Assembly: GCF_964021845.1 (NCBI RefSeq)
Contig: NZ_CAXHZC010000004.1
Coordinates: 248,001-312,000, forward strand
Direction of reading: 5' to 3'
Source: Arcticibacterium sp964021845
GTDB lineage: Bacteria; Bacteroidota; Bacteroidia; Cytophagales; Spirosomataceae
DNA length: 64,000 bases
Shown here: positions 7,962 to 16,651 of the stretch, one piece after another
Position numbering within the stretch: the stretch's first letter is position 1
Layout: the number at the start of each line of letters is the position of its first letter
Notes under the pieces: generated by a model
Databases searched by the model: none
What the model was told of the DNA's origin: nothing
What the model saw: only the letters and a program-made list of their open reading frames with translations
Translations under genes and position numbers: made by a program

Positions 7962-9727
7962 ATACCAAGATATATTACTTTGAAGCTTATCCAAAGGTCG
8001 GCTCCTTTTTCGTTTAGTGGAATGTTTTCGTTTTTTATTTTTGATAGGTGAAACTCATAAGTTGTTTTGTTAACGTATTCCCAGAGCAAATGTTGGTCTG
8101 TGAAAATTGGCCGACAAGCTTCTTCTAGTTTATGGAAACTCTCATACGCAAAATCATTAAAAGCAGCTTTTCTGGTTCTTAGTCTTACGCTTTCTGGTAA
8201 GATACCTTTCATGGCATCTCTTAAAGTTCCTCGGAGATAGCCATTTTGAAAGTTGATTTCTGGCGGGACATTGGCCGCTAGGCTTAGTAACTCCCTATCT
8301 AAAAATGGATAAGTAGATACTAAATTATACTGCCTGCCTAATGCATCCAAAGTCTCCATGGCCTGTGTGCCTAAACCTACTAAACTATATTTGAAATAGT
8401 TATAATGGTGTGCGTTTTTGATGTTTTGGTAATATGCTCCCAAAGCAGAAGGTTTTGATTTCTCAAAGTCAAAGCCTGCCAAAATAGAAGGAATTTCATT
8501 TTCTTTTGTCTTGAGATTAGACTTTATTTTTTGCCAAAGCAGAGCATAGCTAAACTGGGCTGATAAAAGCATTTTTAAAGTCAAAAAAACTTTAGAATCC
8601 TTAGAATGACTAAAGACTTGCTGTAAGAGATATTCCTCGAAAGGCTCTGCGTCATCCTCATCTTTTAAAAGCCACTTCTTAAAAAGTACTTCACGCAGTT
8701 TTTTAAACTTGAAACTGCTTATCAAATCCTTTATATAGGCATGACCATAACCAACGGTACTGTCGCCGCCATGACCAGAGACCAAAACCTTACTGCCATG
8801 CAAAGCTGCGGCATTCATGATGGGCAAAAATATAGCGGATGGAATAATCATGCTTTCTGGTTTGCAAGTAAGCCTTGTTATTTTCCGTATGGAAGCGTAT
8901 AAATCTTCTTTCAAAACCACTTCTGATAACTGGAATTTGCCTGCTTCTGCTACTTCTTGGGCGTACTTTTTTTCAAAGGAGGCGGAACTTTGACTGTCAA
9001 AGAAAATTCCTTTCAAGTTAACCTTTGACTGCTGACTAATGATGGAGCAAAGCGAAGAGGAATCTAATCCACCACTTAAATTAGCTGCGATTTTCTGCTG
9101 ATTTTCAGTTCTTTGTATTGTGATGTTTTGAAGTCGTTCGCTAAATCTTTTGACCAATTCCTCAGGCTCTTCTGTTCTTTCAAAATTTGCCTTCCAGAAA
9201 AAGCTGCTTTCTATTTTTCCTGCCCTGAAATGTAATCGCTGACCCGGTAAAATTCTTTTGATGTTTTCAAAGAAGGTGTCTTCTCTCACAAACTCGTTAT
9301 CGGAATCGCCATCGAAATAAGCAGCAATTTCACTATTGTTAATAGCTGGCATTTTAGGTAGGCACGCCAAAATTGCTCTAAGCTCATTAGAGGCTATTAG
9401 TAAATCATCTTTAAAATAATAGTAGAGGCTTTTTACGCCAAAAACATCTCTAAAGAGGTCTACTGAAAACTTCATTTTATGAAAATAGAGTCCAGAAAAT
9501 TCGGCTTCTATTTCATCTAAATTGTCAATACTAAAAAAGTCCTTTTCGGGGTAAATGTCTAATAACCAGTTTTCTTTTGCACGGTCTACCACTTTTGGCT
9601 TTTGACCAAACTGCTGAAAGGCCTGCCCATTATTTAGCAAAGTATAACCCAGTTTGCGAAGCATCGGCTGTAAATCAGGATGAGTGAGCGGGGCGTTAAA
9701 TTGCTGTATATGGAGGTATTTTGACAA
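7934..9727 (-). CDS. Asparagine synthetase-like amidoligase without the glutaminase cysteine
   Basis: The 597-residue protein has the two-domain layout of asparagine synthetase B. The N-terminal Ntn-hydrolase-like domain includes FGVKSLYYYF. The C-terminal synthetase domain has the ATP pyrophosphatase loop NLSGGLDSSSLCS and a later SGHGGD motif. The nucleophile Cys that must be residue 2 in glutamine-hydrolysing enzymes is absent, since the protein starts MSKYLHIQQF. Amide transfer from glutamine is therefore unlikely by the usual route. Cys-less members of this superfamily include lasso peptide cyclases and beta-lactam synthetases. No precursor peptide, PqqD-like or transglutaminase-like gene is adjacent. 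Its partner is the overlapping lipoprotein gene downstream. The substrate is unknown. Confidence 0.75.
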   Translation of the reverse strand: MSKYLHIQQFNAPLTHPDLQPMLRKLGYTLLNNGQAFQQFGQKPKVVDRAKENWLLDIYPEKDFFSIDNLDEIEAEFSGLYFHKMKFSVDLFRDVFGVKSLYYYFKDDLLIASNELRAILACLPKMPAINNSEIAAYFDGDSDNEFVREDTFFENIKRILPGQRLHFRAGKIESSFFWKANFERTEEPEELVKRFSERLQNITIQRTENQQKIAANLSGGLDSSSLCSIISQQSKVNLKGIFFDSQSSASFEKKYAQEVAEAGKFQLSEVVLKEDLYASIRKITRLTCKPESMIIPSAIFLPIMNAAALHGSKVLVSGHGGDSTVGYGHAYIKDLISSFKFKKLREVLFKKWLLKDEDDAEPFEEYLLQQVFSHSKDSKVFLTLKMLLSAQFSYALLWQKIKSNLKTKENEIPSILAGFDFEKSKPSALGAYYQNIKNAHHYNYFKYSLVGLGTQAMETLDALGRQYNLVSTYPFLDRELLSLAANVPPEINFQNGYLRGTLRDAMKGILPESVRLRTRKAAFNDFAYESFHKLEEACRPIFTDQHLLWEYVNKTTYEFHLSKIKNENIPLNEKGADLWISFKVIYLGIWLNEFYTS

Positions 9728-10131
9728 TGGTTTTTAGGAAAGTTTTATTTGCTTTGGCCTTTATATGCAATATATGAGTTTTGACGAAGCCCTCATAGTC
9801 TTGGTTGCTTGGAGTAGTATCTTTTCCAATACTACCACACCTTTTACTTGGCTTGCCGCCGGCATTCATTTTTTTTACGAAAAAAAACGAACCAAAAAAA
9901 GCGTCACCCTGTAAACTCGCACAGTTTAAATTCTTATGATTAGATGGTTTGAATATAATTTTGAAGTAAAATTTAAACAGTGCTCAGACAGTACAGGGAG
10001 AAATAAGGAATTTAATCTCTAATAAGATTTATTTAATAGTCTTTAAGGGGAGAAGGGAACAAATAAGTGAATTGTAATTCAGAACAGGGCAATCATTATT
10101 ATCTTTGTAATTCGTCATTTTTTAGACTGCA
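9728..10131. other. Divergent intergenic region, 404 bases
   Basis: This lies between the start of the amidoligase gene and the GTG start of the helicase gene, and no convincing gene was found. It contains one copy of a dispersed A/T-tract repeat (9848-9923) and a TATCTTTG box at 10100-10107 that may be the helicase -7 element, although no well-spaced upstream TTG was seen. Both promoters must be in this stretch. Confidence 0.6.
9848..9923 (-). repeat. Dispersed A/T-tract repeat, copy 1
   Basis: This 76-base stretch matches the reverse complement of 56371-56446 with only scattered differences. The shared core is TTCATTTTTTTT, an A tract, ACGAACC, another A tract and CACCCTGTAAACTC. Both copies are intergenic. 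In the other orientation the core would encode the peptide FFWFVFF, but no start or conserved frame supports translation. It is assigned to the minus strand so that copy 2 reads plus. Confidence 0.75.
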
Positions 10132-12489
10132 GTGAATAATAATTACTTAGAAGAACTTAATCCGCCCCAAAAACAAGCGGTTATACATCCTAATGGCCCC
10201 CTGATGATTATAGCAGGTGCAGGTTCTGGAAAAACGCGTGTTTTGACTTACAGAATTGCCTGGCTAATAGAGCAAGGTGTTGACCCTTTTAATATTCTTT
10301 CTTTGACCTTTACGAATAAGGCCGCAGAGGAGATGAAAAAGAGGATTGAAAAAATCATTGGGCCGAATGCCAGAAACCTTTGGACGGGTACTTTTCACTC
10401 GGTTTTTGCCAAGATTTTGAGGTTTGAAGGTAAAGTGTTGGGTTACACGTCTAACTTCTCTATTTATGATACAGACGACTCCAAGTCATTGGTGAAAACC
10501 ATAGTAAAGGAGTTTGGACTTGACGATAAAGTCTACAAGCCTAGGGCTATTTTAAATAGGATTTCTAATGCCAAAAACTCCTTGGTGTCTCATGAAATGT
10601 ATAATGAGAGCCCTGTTTTTAGAGAGGAAGATGCGGGTGCTAGAATGCCGGAGATTGGTAGAATTTACAGAACCTACGTACTGCGTTGTTTTCAGGCAAA
10701 TGCCATGGATTTTGACGATTTACTGTATAATACCAATGTGCTTTTCAGAGACCATCTGGATATTCTGAACAAGTATCAGCATAAGTTTAAACATGTGCTG
10801 GTAGATGAGTTTCAAGATACCAACGTATCCCAGTACTTGATTACCAGAAAGCTCTCAGCGGTGCATCAGAACATCTGTGTAGTGGGTGATGATGCTCAAA
10901 GTATTTATGCTTTCCGTGGGGCGAATATTCAGAATATTCTGAATTTTAAGAAGGATTATCCTGAGCTGGTGACGGTGAAATTGGAGCAAAACTACCGTTC
11001 TACAAAAAACATAGTCAATGCTGCCAACTCGCTGATTAAGAAGAATAAAGAGCAGCTGGATAAAAATGTATTTACCGATAATGATGCCGGAAAGAAGATA
11101 GAGGTTTTAAAAGCCGCTTCTGATAATGAGGAGGGAAGAATTATTGCGAATAAGATTTTTGATTCAAAACTTACCAACAGTTTACATAATTCGGATTTTG
11201 CGATTCTGTACCGAACCAATGCTCAATCGAGGGCTTTTGAAGAGGCTCTAAGAAAGATAAATATTAAGTACAGAATTATAGGTGGCCTATCTTTTTACCA
11301 AAGAAAGGAAATTAAGGACCTGCTAGCCTACCTACGTTTTACGGTCAATCAGCAAGACGAAGAGGCTTTTAAGCGTATCATAAATCTGCCCAAAAGGGGG
11401 ATAGGAGCTACTTCCGTTGCAAAAGTGATGGTGGCTGCTGCAGAATCTGGTAAGACTTTTTGGGAGGTGGTATGTCATGCCAATGAGTTTATGACCGGTG
11501 CCGTGGTACCGAAACTGCTAGGTTTTAGCGAAATGATTCAAAGCTACATTTTGGAGCTTGAAAAAGATAAAGACGCTCATAGCTTGGCCACACATATAGC
11601 TAAAACTACTGGAATACTGCGTGAACTATATGCCGACAAAACGGTAGAAGGCCTTGCCAGGTATGAGAATATTCAGGAGTTGCTTAACTCCATAAAGCAG
11701 TTTGTAGACAGTGAGGAAACGGACGATAAAAGCCTGACTGCTTTCTTGCAGACGGTGTCACTATACAGTACTGCCGATGCAGATGATGATGACGGAGATG
11801 CCGACCGCGTAACCATGATGACCATTCACGGGAGTAAAGGTTTGGAGTTTTCGCATGTTTTTGTGGTAGGACTTGAGGAAAACCTTTTCCCGTCGCAAAT
11901 GATGTTGAATAACCGAGCAGATTTGGAAGAAGAACGCCGACTCTTTTATGTGGCAATCACCAGAGCGGAGCAAGACCTAACCTTAAGTTATGCCGATAGC
12001 CGTTATAACTGGGGTAGACTAACCTACTGTGAGCCAAGTCGTTTTTTACTGGAAATAGACGAGGAATACCTAGATATGCCAAAGGATACCAAACCTACGG
12101 CAAAGCATTTTAGTAATGACAGCGATGTGCTGCGTTCATTTCAGTCAAATAATAGTGGAAATAACAGTTCTACGGGTAACAAAATGCCGCCAACGAGGCC
12201 ATTAAGTACCAATACTTCTTCAGCCTCTAAACGTGAGCAGGTTATTAATAAACTGAAACCAGTAAGCAGAGCGGTGCCGCAGAAGGAGCATAAGCCATCT
12301 ACGGATTTTGTGCCGAGTAACCCCTCTGAATTAAAAGCAGGCATAAAAGTGGAGCACGCCAAATTTGGTTTTGGAAGAATTACCGCCATGGATATGATGG
12401 GCAATAGTCACAAAGCCACGGTAGTTTTTGATACGGTGGGTGAGAAAACGCTATTACTTAGTTTTGCTAAGCTGAGGGCTGTGGAGTGA
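10132..12489 (+). CDS. pcrA: ATP-dependent 3'-5' DNA helicase, PcrA/UvrD family
   Basis: This superfamily 1A helicase unwinds DNA in nucleotide excision and mismatch repair and removes RecA filaments. At 785 residues it is of normal length. Visible motifs are Q motif LNPPQKQAV, Walker A GAGSGKTR (motif I), DEFQDTN (motif II), GDDAQSIYAFRGA (motif III), LEQNYRS (motif IV), TIHGSKGLEF (motif V) and VAITRAEQDL (motif VI). The C-terminal HAKFGFGRI segment is the PcrA/UvrD Tudor-like domain. The start is a GTG at 10132, right before NNNYLEELNPPQ, where family members begin. The 3' end overlaps a convergent gene by 36 bases. PcrA and UvrD cannot be separated by sequence alone, so the symbol is tentative. 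Confidence 0.95.
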   Translation: MNNNYLEELNPPQKQAVIHPNGPLMIIAGAGSGKTRVLTYRIAWLIEQGVDPFNILSLTFTNKAAEEMKKRIEKIIGPNARNLWTGTFHSVFAKILRFEGKVLGYTSNFSIYDTDDSKSLVKTIVKEFGLDDKVYKPRAILNRISNAKNSLVSHEMYNESPVFREEDAGARMPEIGRIYRTYVLRCFQANAMDFDDLLYNTNVLFRDHLDILNKYQHKFKHVLVDEFQDTNVSQYLITRKLSAVHQNICVVGDDAQSIYAFRGANIQNILNFKKDYPELVTVKLEQNYRSTKNIVNAANSLIKKNKEQLDKNVFTDNDAGKKIEVLKAASDNEEGRIIANKIFDSKLTNSLHNSDFAILYRTNAQSRAFEEALRKINIKYRIIGGLSFYQRKEIKDLLAYLRFTVNQQDEEAFKRIINLPKRGIGATSVAKVMVAAAESGKTFWEVVCHANEFMTGAVVPKLLGFSEMIQSYILELEKDKDAHSLATHIAKTTGILRELYADKTVEGLARYENIQELLNSIKQFVDSEETDDKSLTAFLQTVSLYSTADADDDDGDADRVTMMTIHGSKGLEFSHVFVVGLEENLFPSQMMLNNRADLEEERRLFYVAITRAEQDLTLSYADSRYNWGRLTYCEPSRFLLEIDEEYLDMPKDTKPTAKHFSNDSDVLRSFQSNNSGNNSSTGNKMPPTRPLSTNTSSASKREQVINKLKPVSRAVPQKEHKPSTDFVPSNPSELKAGIKVEHAKFGFGRITAMDMMGNSHKATVVFDTVGEKTLLLSFAKLRAVE

Positions 12490-12957
12490 GTTTTCTTTTT
12501 TCTGAAGACTAAGAGTTATTCCGAGAGAGACAGATAGGAGCCAAAGGAATGGTAGTCCAATGTTGTAAAGGATTGCATTATCAAAAGTTGAGTTATGGTT
12601 TACATAATCTACCATTATTAAAGGGAGCATAGATAGAAGGAATGTAAGTAGAGCTGTGAAATATGAAACATTTAAATGCTCTATTAGAAGTGAATTTATT
12701 CCCAAAGTAAGAACTCCTGCCAAACCCATTAAAATTACAGGTATTAGGATAAATCCTAGAGCCATTGAGATTCCAAATGTGATTAGCAATATCCCGGAAA
12801 GGCTAATAATAGAAACAAAAGACAACTTTAATTTGGTAAGGAAATTTGAATTGACATTTATCCAAATAGTGCCCACAAACGAAAATGGAGCAGATAATAA
12901 ATATCCCTCTGGTAGCAGAAATACACTGTAAATGCAGTTGAAATAAGGTTTATGCAA
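12454..12957 (-). CDS. Small multi-pass membrane protein, unknown function
   Basis: No family is recognised. The 167-residue frame has about four hydrophobic segments, centred near residues 50, 75, 105 and 138, and a polar C-terminus. Its 3' end overlaps the helicase gene by 36 bases in convergent orientation. The annotated Met gives an odd start (MHKPYFNCIY). An out-of-frame ATG at 12980 opens a more typical N-terminus (MNKRLITLCINL), which would join this frame near SVFLLPEG if one base were shifted. A frameshift, or a mis-called start, is therefore possible. A membrane location is the only safe statement. Confidence 0.5.
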   Translation of the reverse strand: MHKPYFNCIYSVFLLPEGYLLSAPFSFVGTIWINVNSNFLTKLKLSFVSIISLSGILLITFGISMALGFILIPVILMGLAGVLTLGINSLLIEHLNVSYFTALLTFLLSMLPLIMVDYVNHNSTFDNAILYNIGLPFLWLLSVSLGITLSLQKKENSLHSPQLSKTK

Positions 12958-13054
12958 AGGGTGATGAGTCTTTTATTCATTTTTTGACCTTAAGCTATCT
13001 GCTGAATTCCATTCCTCCTAAGTTAGAAGTTTAGGAGAGCAAGATAGAGACAGG

Positions 13055-13411
13055 TTAATACTCCTGTACTAAAACCTCCGTTGGGATATGAAGCGTAGTG
13101 TGTAGCTTTCTAATCATATCTAGTGTTAGCTTACGTTTTTTGTTCAAAATCTCACTTACCCTGCTTTTAAAGCCAACGACTTCAGCTAGGTCTTTTTGCT
13201 TCATGCCCATTTGCTCCATTCTAAACTTTATGGCTTCTATGGGGTCTGGCATTCCGATTGGGAAATTATCGTTTTCGTAGCGGTCAATAAGAATAGAAAG
13301 GATTTCTAATTCATCTCCCTGTTCTGTTCCTTTTTTTGCATCAAATATCATCTCTAGTTGTTCTAAAGCATTTTGATATTCTTTTTCGTTTCTTATGGGT
13401 GCTATTCTCAT
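13055..13411 (-). CDS. higA: HigA-type antitoxin with XRE helix-turn-helix
   Basis: The 118-residue protein has an N-terminal extension (IRNEKEYQNALEQLE) typical of HigA antitoxins that pair with PF09907 toxins. A C-terminal XRE-type helix-turn-helix follows at about residues 66-113, with MKQKDLAEVVG and ILNKKRKLTLDMIRKL. It would neutralise the toxin and repress the operon. It follows the toxin gene after one base. Toxin-first order is the normal higBA arrangement, and autoregulation from the upstream region near 13710-13740 is expected. Confidence 0.88.
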   Translation of the reverse strand: MRIAPIRNEKEYQNALEQLEMIFDAKKGTEQGDELEILSILIDRYENDNFPIGMPDPIEAIKFRMEQMGMKQKDLAEVVGFKSRVSEILNKKRKLTLDMIRKLHTTLHIPTEVLVQEY

Positions 13412-13412
13412 T

Positions 13413-13706
13413 TTAAATATTGTTTGCGTCTATTTTATCATACTCTGCATGGGTACCAATGAATCTTATCCAGCAGATTTGGTACTCAAAGTTGAATTTT
13501 ACAATAAGACGATAATTGTTCCCTTTAATGTTATAGACAATTCTGTTTTCTTTTAAAATACTGGCACTTGGATAATCATTTTTTAGCTCGTTAAGACTAT
13601 CATATCGCGATTTTTCTGTTTCCCTGAACCACGACTTTAACTGCTCCTCACAGTCACCATGCTTTTCCCAGAAATCTCTTAATGTTCTTTTTGCTATTAC
13701 CCTCAA
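13413..13706 (-). CDS. higB: HigB-type mRNA interferase toxin
   Basis: HigB toxins of the PF09907 type cleave mRNA on the ribosome. The protein shows the family signature RVIAKRTLRDFWEKHGDCE, a central YNIKGNNYRLIVKFNF strand pair, and a C-terminal WIRFIGTHAEYDKID containing the conserved THAEYD. The family normally begins M-R-V-I-A, which selects the TTG at 13706 as start (97 residues). A longer frame reaches ATG at 13736 and adds ten residues (MCIFVSNNYH) that are not family-like. higA follows one base downstream. All conserved elements are present, so the toxin looks intact. Confidence 0.88.
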   Translation of the reverse strand: MRVIAKRTLRDFWEKHGDCEEQLKSWFRETEKSRYDSLNELKNDYPSASILKENRIVYNIKGNNYRLIVKFNFEYQICWIRFIGTHAEYDKIDANNI

Positions 13707-13989
13707 ATGATAATTATTTGATACAAATATACACAAAAGTTCCCATATTGGTAAATTATCATTCTAAGATATTTGAAGTTGGTAAACAAAGGGTTGAACT
13801 TGCCCCTCATCATAAGCCACCGGTATCTGCCCTTGCCTTGAAATGGGCTACGTTAATTCGGCTTGTTTTTCCGGGGGCAAAAATGGCACTTATTGTAGGT
13901 GAGGTTACAAAAGTTGCCATTGGGCTGAATAATATCATAATTTCTCGATTTATATATCTGCACGTATCTTTGATAAAAGAATACGTATA

Positions 13990-14232
13990 ATGACAAATAA
14001 ACTTACATTGTCTGTTGATATGGAAGTCATATCGTTAGCTAAAGCTTACACCAAAAGTACAGATAGAAGTCTTTCTAATATAGTGGAGAACTACCTACGC
14101 TCATTGGTAGAGGGGGAGGAGCATGTTAGCAAAATTGATTTAATAAATGAGTTGGCAGGTTCCATAGACTTGCCAGAAGGTTTTGATGTGGACGAGTCAA
14201 GAAGGGAATACCTCGAGTCAAAGCATTTATGA
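13990..14232 (+). CDS. Antitoxin of a PIN-type toxin-antitoxin pair (DUF6364-like)
   Basis: This 80-residue protein starts MTNKLTLSVDMEVISLAKAY and has a ribbon-helix-helix-like N-terminus followed by SLSNIVENYLRSL. That is the usual pattern of the small antitoxins found before PIN toxins in Bacteroidota. The C-terminal tail (about residues 45-80) is acidic and would bind the toxin. The stop overlaps the toxin start by four bases, which supports translational coupling. The family name is from memory of the pattern and is less certain than the antitoxin role. Confidence 0.8.
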   Translation: MTNKLTLSVDMEVISLAKAYTKSTDRSLSNIVENYLRSLVEGEEHVSKIDLINELAGSIDLPEGFDVDESRREYLESKHL

Positions 14233-14647
14233 AAGTCTTTTTAGATACTAATATCCTCATAGATTTCCTGTCTGATAGATGCTTATTCTCCAAGCTAGCA
14301 AAGGAGGTTTTAATGGTTTTAGAGAAAAATGAAAACTTGTATTTTTACTCTTCCACGCATTCTTATGCTACTACTCTCTTAGTCTTGAAAAAGGTTACGC
14401 CCGAGTTAGCCTTAAGAGAAAAATTGTTGAAGTTATCTGACCTAGTTACTGTCTTGGTGTAAGTTCCGCTAGTTTAATAAAAGCTTTACAAGATTATTCT
14501 TTTCCTGATTTTGATGATGGTATTCAGTTTCATATAGCGGCTTCTGTGCTTGATATGGATATTATTATAACCAGAAACAAGAAAGATTTCAAAAATTCCT
14601 CTATTTCGGTTTTGGCACCCGACGAGTTTTTATTGAAGTATGCCTGA
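14229..14647 (+). pseudogene. PIN-domain toxin, broken by a single-base frameshift
   Basis: PIN toxins are metal-dependent ribonucleases. The first frame starts MKVFLDTNILIDFL, with the first catalytic Asp, and stops at 14462 after 77 residues. The next frame continues directly with SLIKALQDYSFPDFDDGI, then ITRNKKDF and VLAPDEFLLKYA, ending at 14647. That supplies the remaining acidic residues and the TRN(K)KDF motif of a normal PIN domain. Restoring one base near 14456-14459 would give a continuous protein of about 139 residues. This is either a recent inactivating deletion or a sequencing error. The antitoxin gene is intact and overlaps the start. Confidence 0.85.
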
Positions 14648-15478
14648 AAAAGGGATTTAACCCTTCAAAACCTCCACAATCCTACAATAAACCACTTCAG
14701 ACATTGGCCACATGTTTCCGCCGCTGGTATTTGTAAATTGAATTACCACGGTGTCTACTTATTTGTGATAGCGAGCTATGCTTTGGTAGCTAGGTAGCAG
14801 GCTGTGTTCGTATTAGTAGACTTTGGAGTATATTCTGATATTTATAATAAGCTATTTTAATGCTTGCATGGCTCTATATTATTATCAAGGAGCGGTTAGA
14901 TGCTATGGAAGTCATGTTGCTTTACCTTTCTGCCCCTCGGTCTTCTGCTACTTTGGAGGTGTCGTAGTCTTGAAAATAACTATGTATTCTGCATAGGTTT
15001 TGTTACCCGTACCTAGAAACTCAGCGTTTGGCATTGTGCTCGGGTTTTCGACTTGGTATGTATAAAGATTAGAGAATTATTTTAAGGATAAGGTGATTTA
15101 TTTCCTCGGTAATATTTTGTCTTGATTGTGACTAAGGTACTGATAATAAAAAGTGATTTGTGGTATAAGTATTATGCGTAAAACGTCCAATTTTAGCCTA
15201 TTAGATAGCGTTCTGAAAATTTGAAAGTCGTGCTAGAAAACGGGAAATAGTTTGTTGATTTTGAGTAGAAGATGAAAAGCCTTTCTTTGAGTTTTGAGAA
15301 TGGTTTATAATTAAAATCATACTTAATTAAAGTAAAAGGCTAAATGTTACCGTATTTTTATCCTTATTGCTAGCAAGTAAACCATCTGTTCAGTAGTTCC
15401 TGATAGCCTATTTTGATGAATTTTTACCATAGGCACTTTAAAGGAATGCTCAAGTCGGAAATTTGAGATTATAGTACA
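14648..15478. other. Gene-free region with decayed coding remnants, about 830 bases
   Basis: No intact gene was found. On the minus strand two short stretches read like protein. At 14658-14753 a frame reads DTVVIQFTNTSGG and ends at a normal-looking stop. At 14949-15074 a frame includes NPSTMPNAEFLGTG and AEYIVIF. They are in separate fragments without starts. I take the region to be a degraded gene or genes beside the broken PIN toxin; their identity is unknown. The right end must hold the promoter of the sensory operon. Confidence 0.4.
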
Positions 15479-16636
15479 ATGCTTTTGAATTTAAAAAGAA
15501 TACCTAAACGTCATTTAAGCCTCATCTTAGTGCTTTTGACGGGAGTGCTTTTGGGTTGTAAGACTCCCAAAGTAGAAGAAATTAATATAGGAGCTATCTT
15601 ACCGCTCTCCGGTAGAGCTACTGATTTAGGAATTGGACCATCTAAAGCCTTGCAGCTTGCTGTAGAGCAGTATAATGACATTAGGGCCAGCGATGAACCT
15701 TTGGTTAATCTCTATATTGAAGACGACCAATGGGAAAAAGAAAAAGCTTTGCCTGCTTACAGGAAATTAAAAGCGGAGCATGATATAGATGTTCTTTTCA
15801 TCAGTAATACAGATGGGACAGTGGCTGTTCAAGAACAAATTTTAGAAGATAATGTATTGGTAGTGAATTCATTAAATAATGATGCTACGCTGTCGAAACT
15901 AAATAAAAACACCTTTAAAATTGCGAAGTCAACAGAGGAAGCCAATTTAGTAGTAGGTGTAAGAATTATAGAATTGGGGCTTAAAAATGTAGCTATCCTT
16001 CATTATCCAAATGACTTTATGACTACTGCTAGTCGGGCGGTGAGTGAACTATTATCAGATAGGGATGTGAAAAATAAGGTAATCACTGTGGAAGCTGAAC
16101 AAACCGATTTTAAAGAAATTCTCAGAAACCTGAAAAGTGAGGAGGTAGATGCCTATGTTTTCTTCGGATATAAGGAATTTGGATATGCAATGAAAGAGGC
16201 AAGAGATATGGGCATTACAGCTCCGTTCTATGGCTCTACCACATTATTAGACCCCGAGTTTTTTGATAACTCAAATGGGGCTATAATAAGTACAGAGTGT
16301 CCTTTCTTTATGGAGGCAGATGGTAATTATGTCTTAGCACATCAATTTATGAAGGATTTTGAGGCGAAATATGACAAAGAACCATTTTCAGTATGGCCAC
16401 CTATGCAAGCCTATGATGCCATGAATTTGGTTTTAAATGAAATTAAAAAAGTTAATACCGAAAATGATAATAAGGAGCTGTTTGTAGATTGGCTTAGACG
16501 AAGGCTCTATGGAGTGAGGTATTATCAAGGTATTTGTGGCAATTTATCAATTACCGAAGATGGCTCATCGCGTGGGATATACTTTTCCCTGTATCGCATG
16601 AAGGAGAAAGGGAGGCTTTTGAAAGTAAAGCGATAA
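15479..16636 (+). CDS. Periplasmic-binding-protein-like lipoprotein (Peripla_BP_6 / LivJ type)
   Basis: The 385-residue protein has a lipoprotein signal with lipobox VLLGC (acylated Cys27). A type I periplasmic binding fold follows, seen in INIGAILPLSGRATDLG, VLFISNTDGTVAVQEQ and VDAYVFFGYKEFGYAMKEA. Family members bind amino acids or other small ligands for ABC transport. Here no permease or ATPase gene is adjacent. A histidine kinase starts 15 bases downstream and a response regulator follows, so I infer a sensing role: the lipoprotein would bind a ligand and signal through the kinase, as in LuxP-LuxQ or TorT-TorS. The ligand is unknown. Confidence 0.8.
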   Translation: MLLNLKRIPKRHLSLILVLLTGVLLGCKTPKVEEINIGAILPLSGRATDLGIGPSKALQLAVEQYNDIRASDEPLVNLYIEDDQWEKEKALPAYRKLKAEHDIDVLFISNTDGTVAVQEQILEDNVLVVNSLNNDATLSKLNKNTFKIAKSTEEANLVVGVRIIELGLKNVAILHYPNDFMTTASRAVSELLSDRDVKNKVITVEAEQTDFKEILRNLKSEEVDAYVFFGYKEFGYAMKEARDMGITAPFYGSTTLLDPEFFDNSNGAIISTECPFFMEADGNYVLAHQFMKDFEAKYDKEPFSVWPPMQAYDAMNLVLNEIKKVNTENDNKELFVDWLRRRLYGVRYYQGICGNLSITEDGSSRGIYFSLYRMKEKGRLLKVKR

Positions 16637-16651
16637 TAGATAAACTGAAAT

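Noticed and set aside
9728..10131. A lasso peptide precursor upstream of the Cys-less asparagine synthetase-like gene
   Set aside because: No small frame with a leader-core pattern was found in the gap, and no transglutaminase-like or PqqD-like gene is present.
13682..13990. Plus-strand reading frame of 102 residues between the two toxin-antitoxin pairs
   Set aside because: It starts inside the HigB region on the other strand, has no family match that I recognise, and the middle part (PHHKPPVSALALKWAT) may be a decayed fragment. Evidence is too weak for a gene call.
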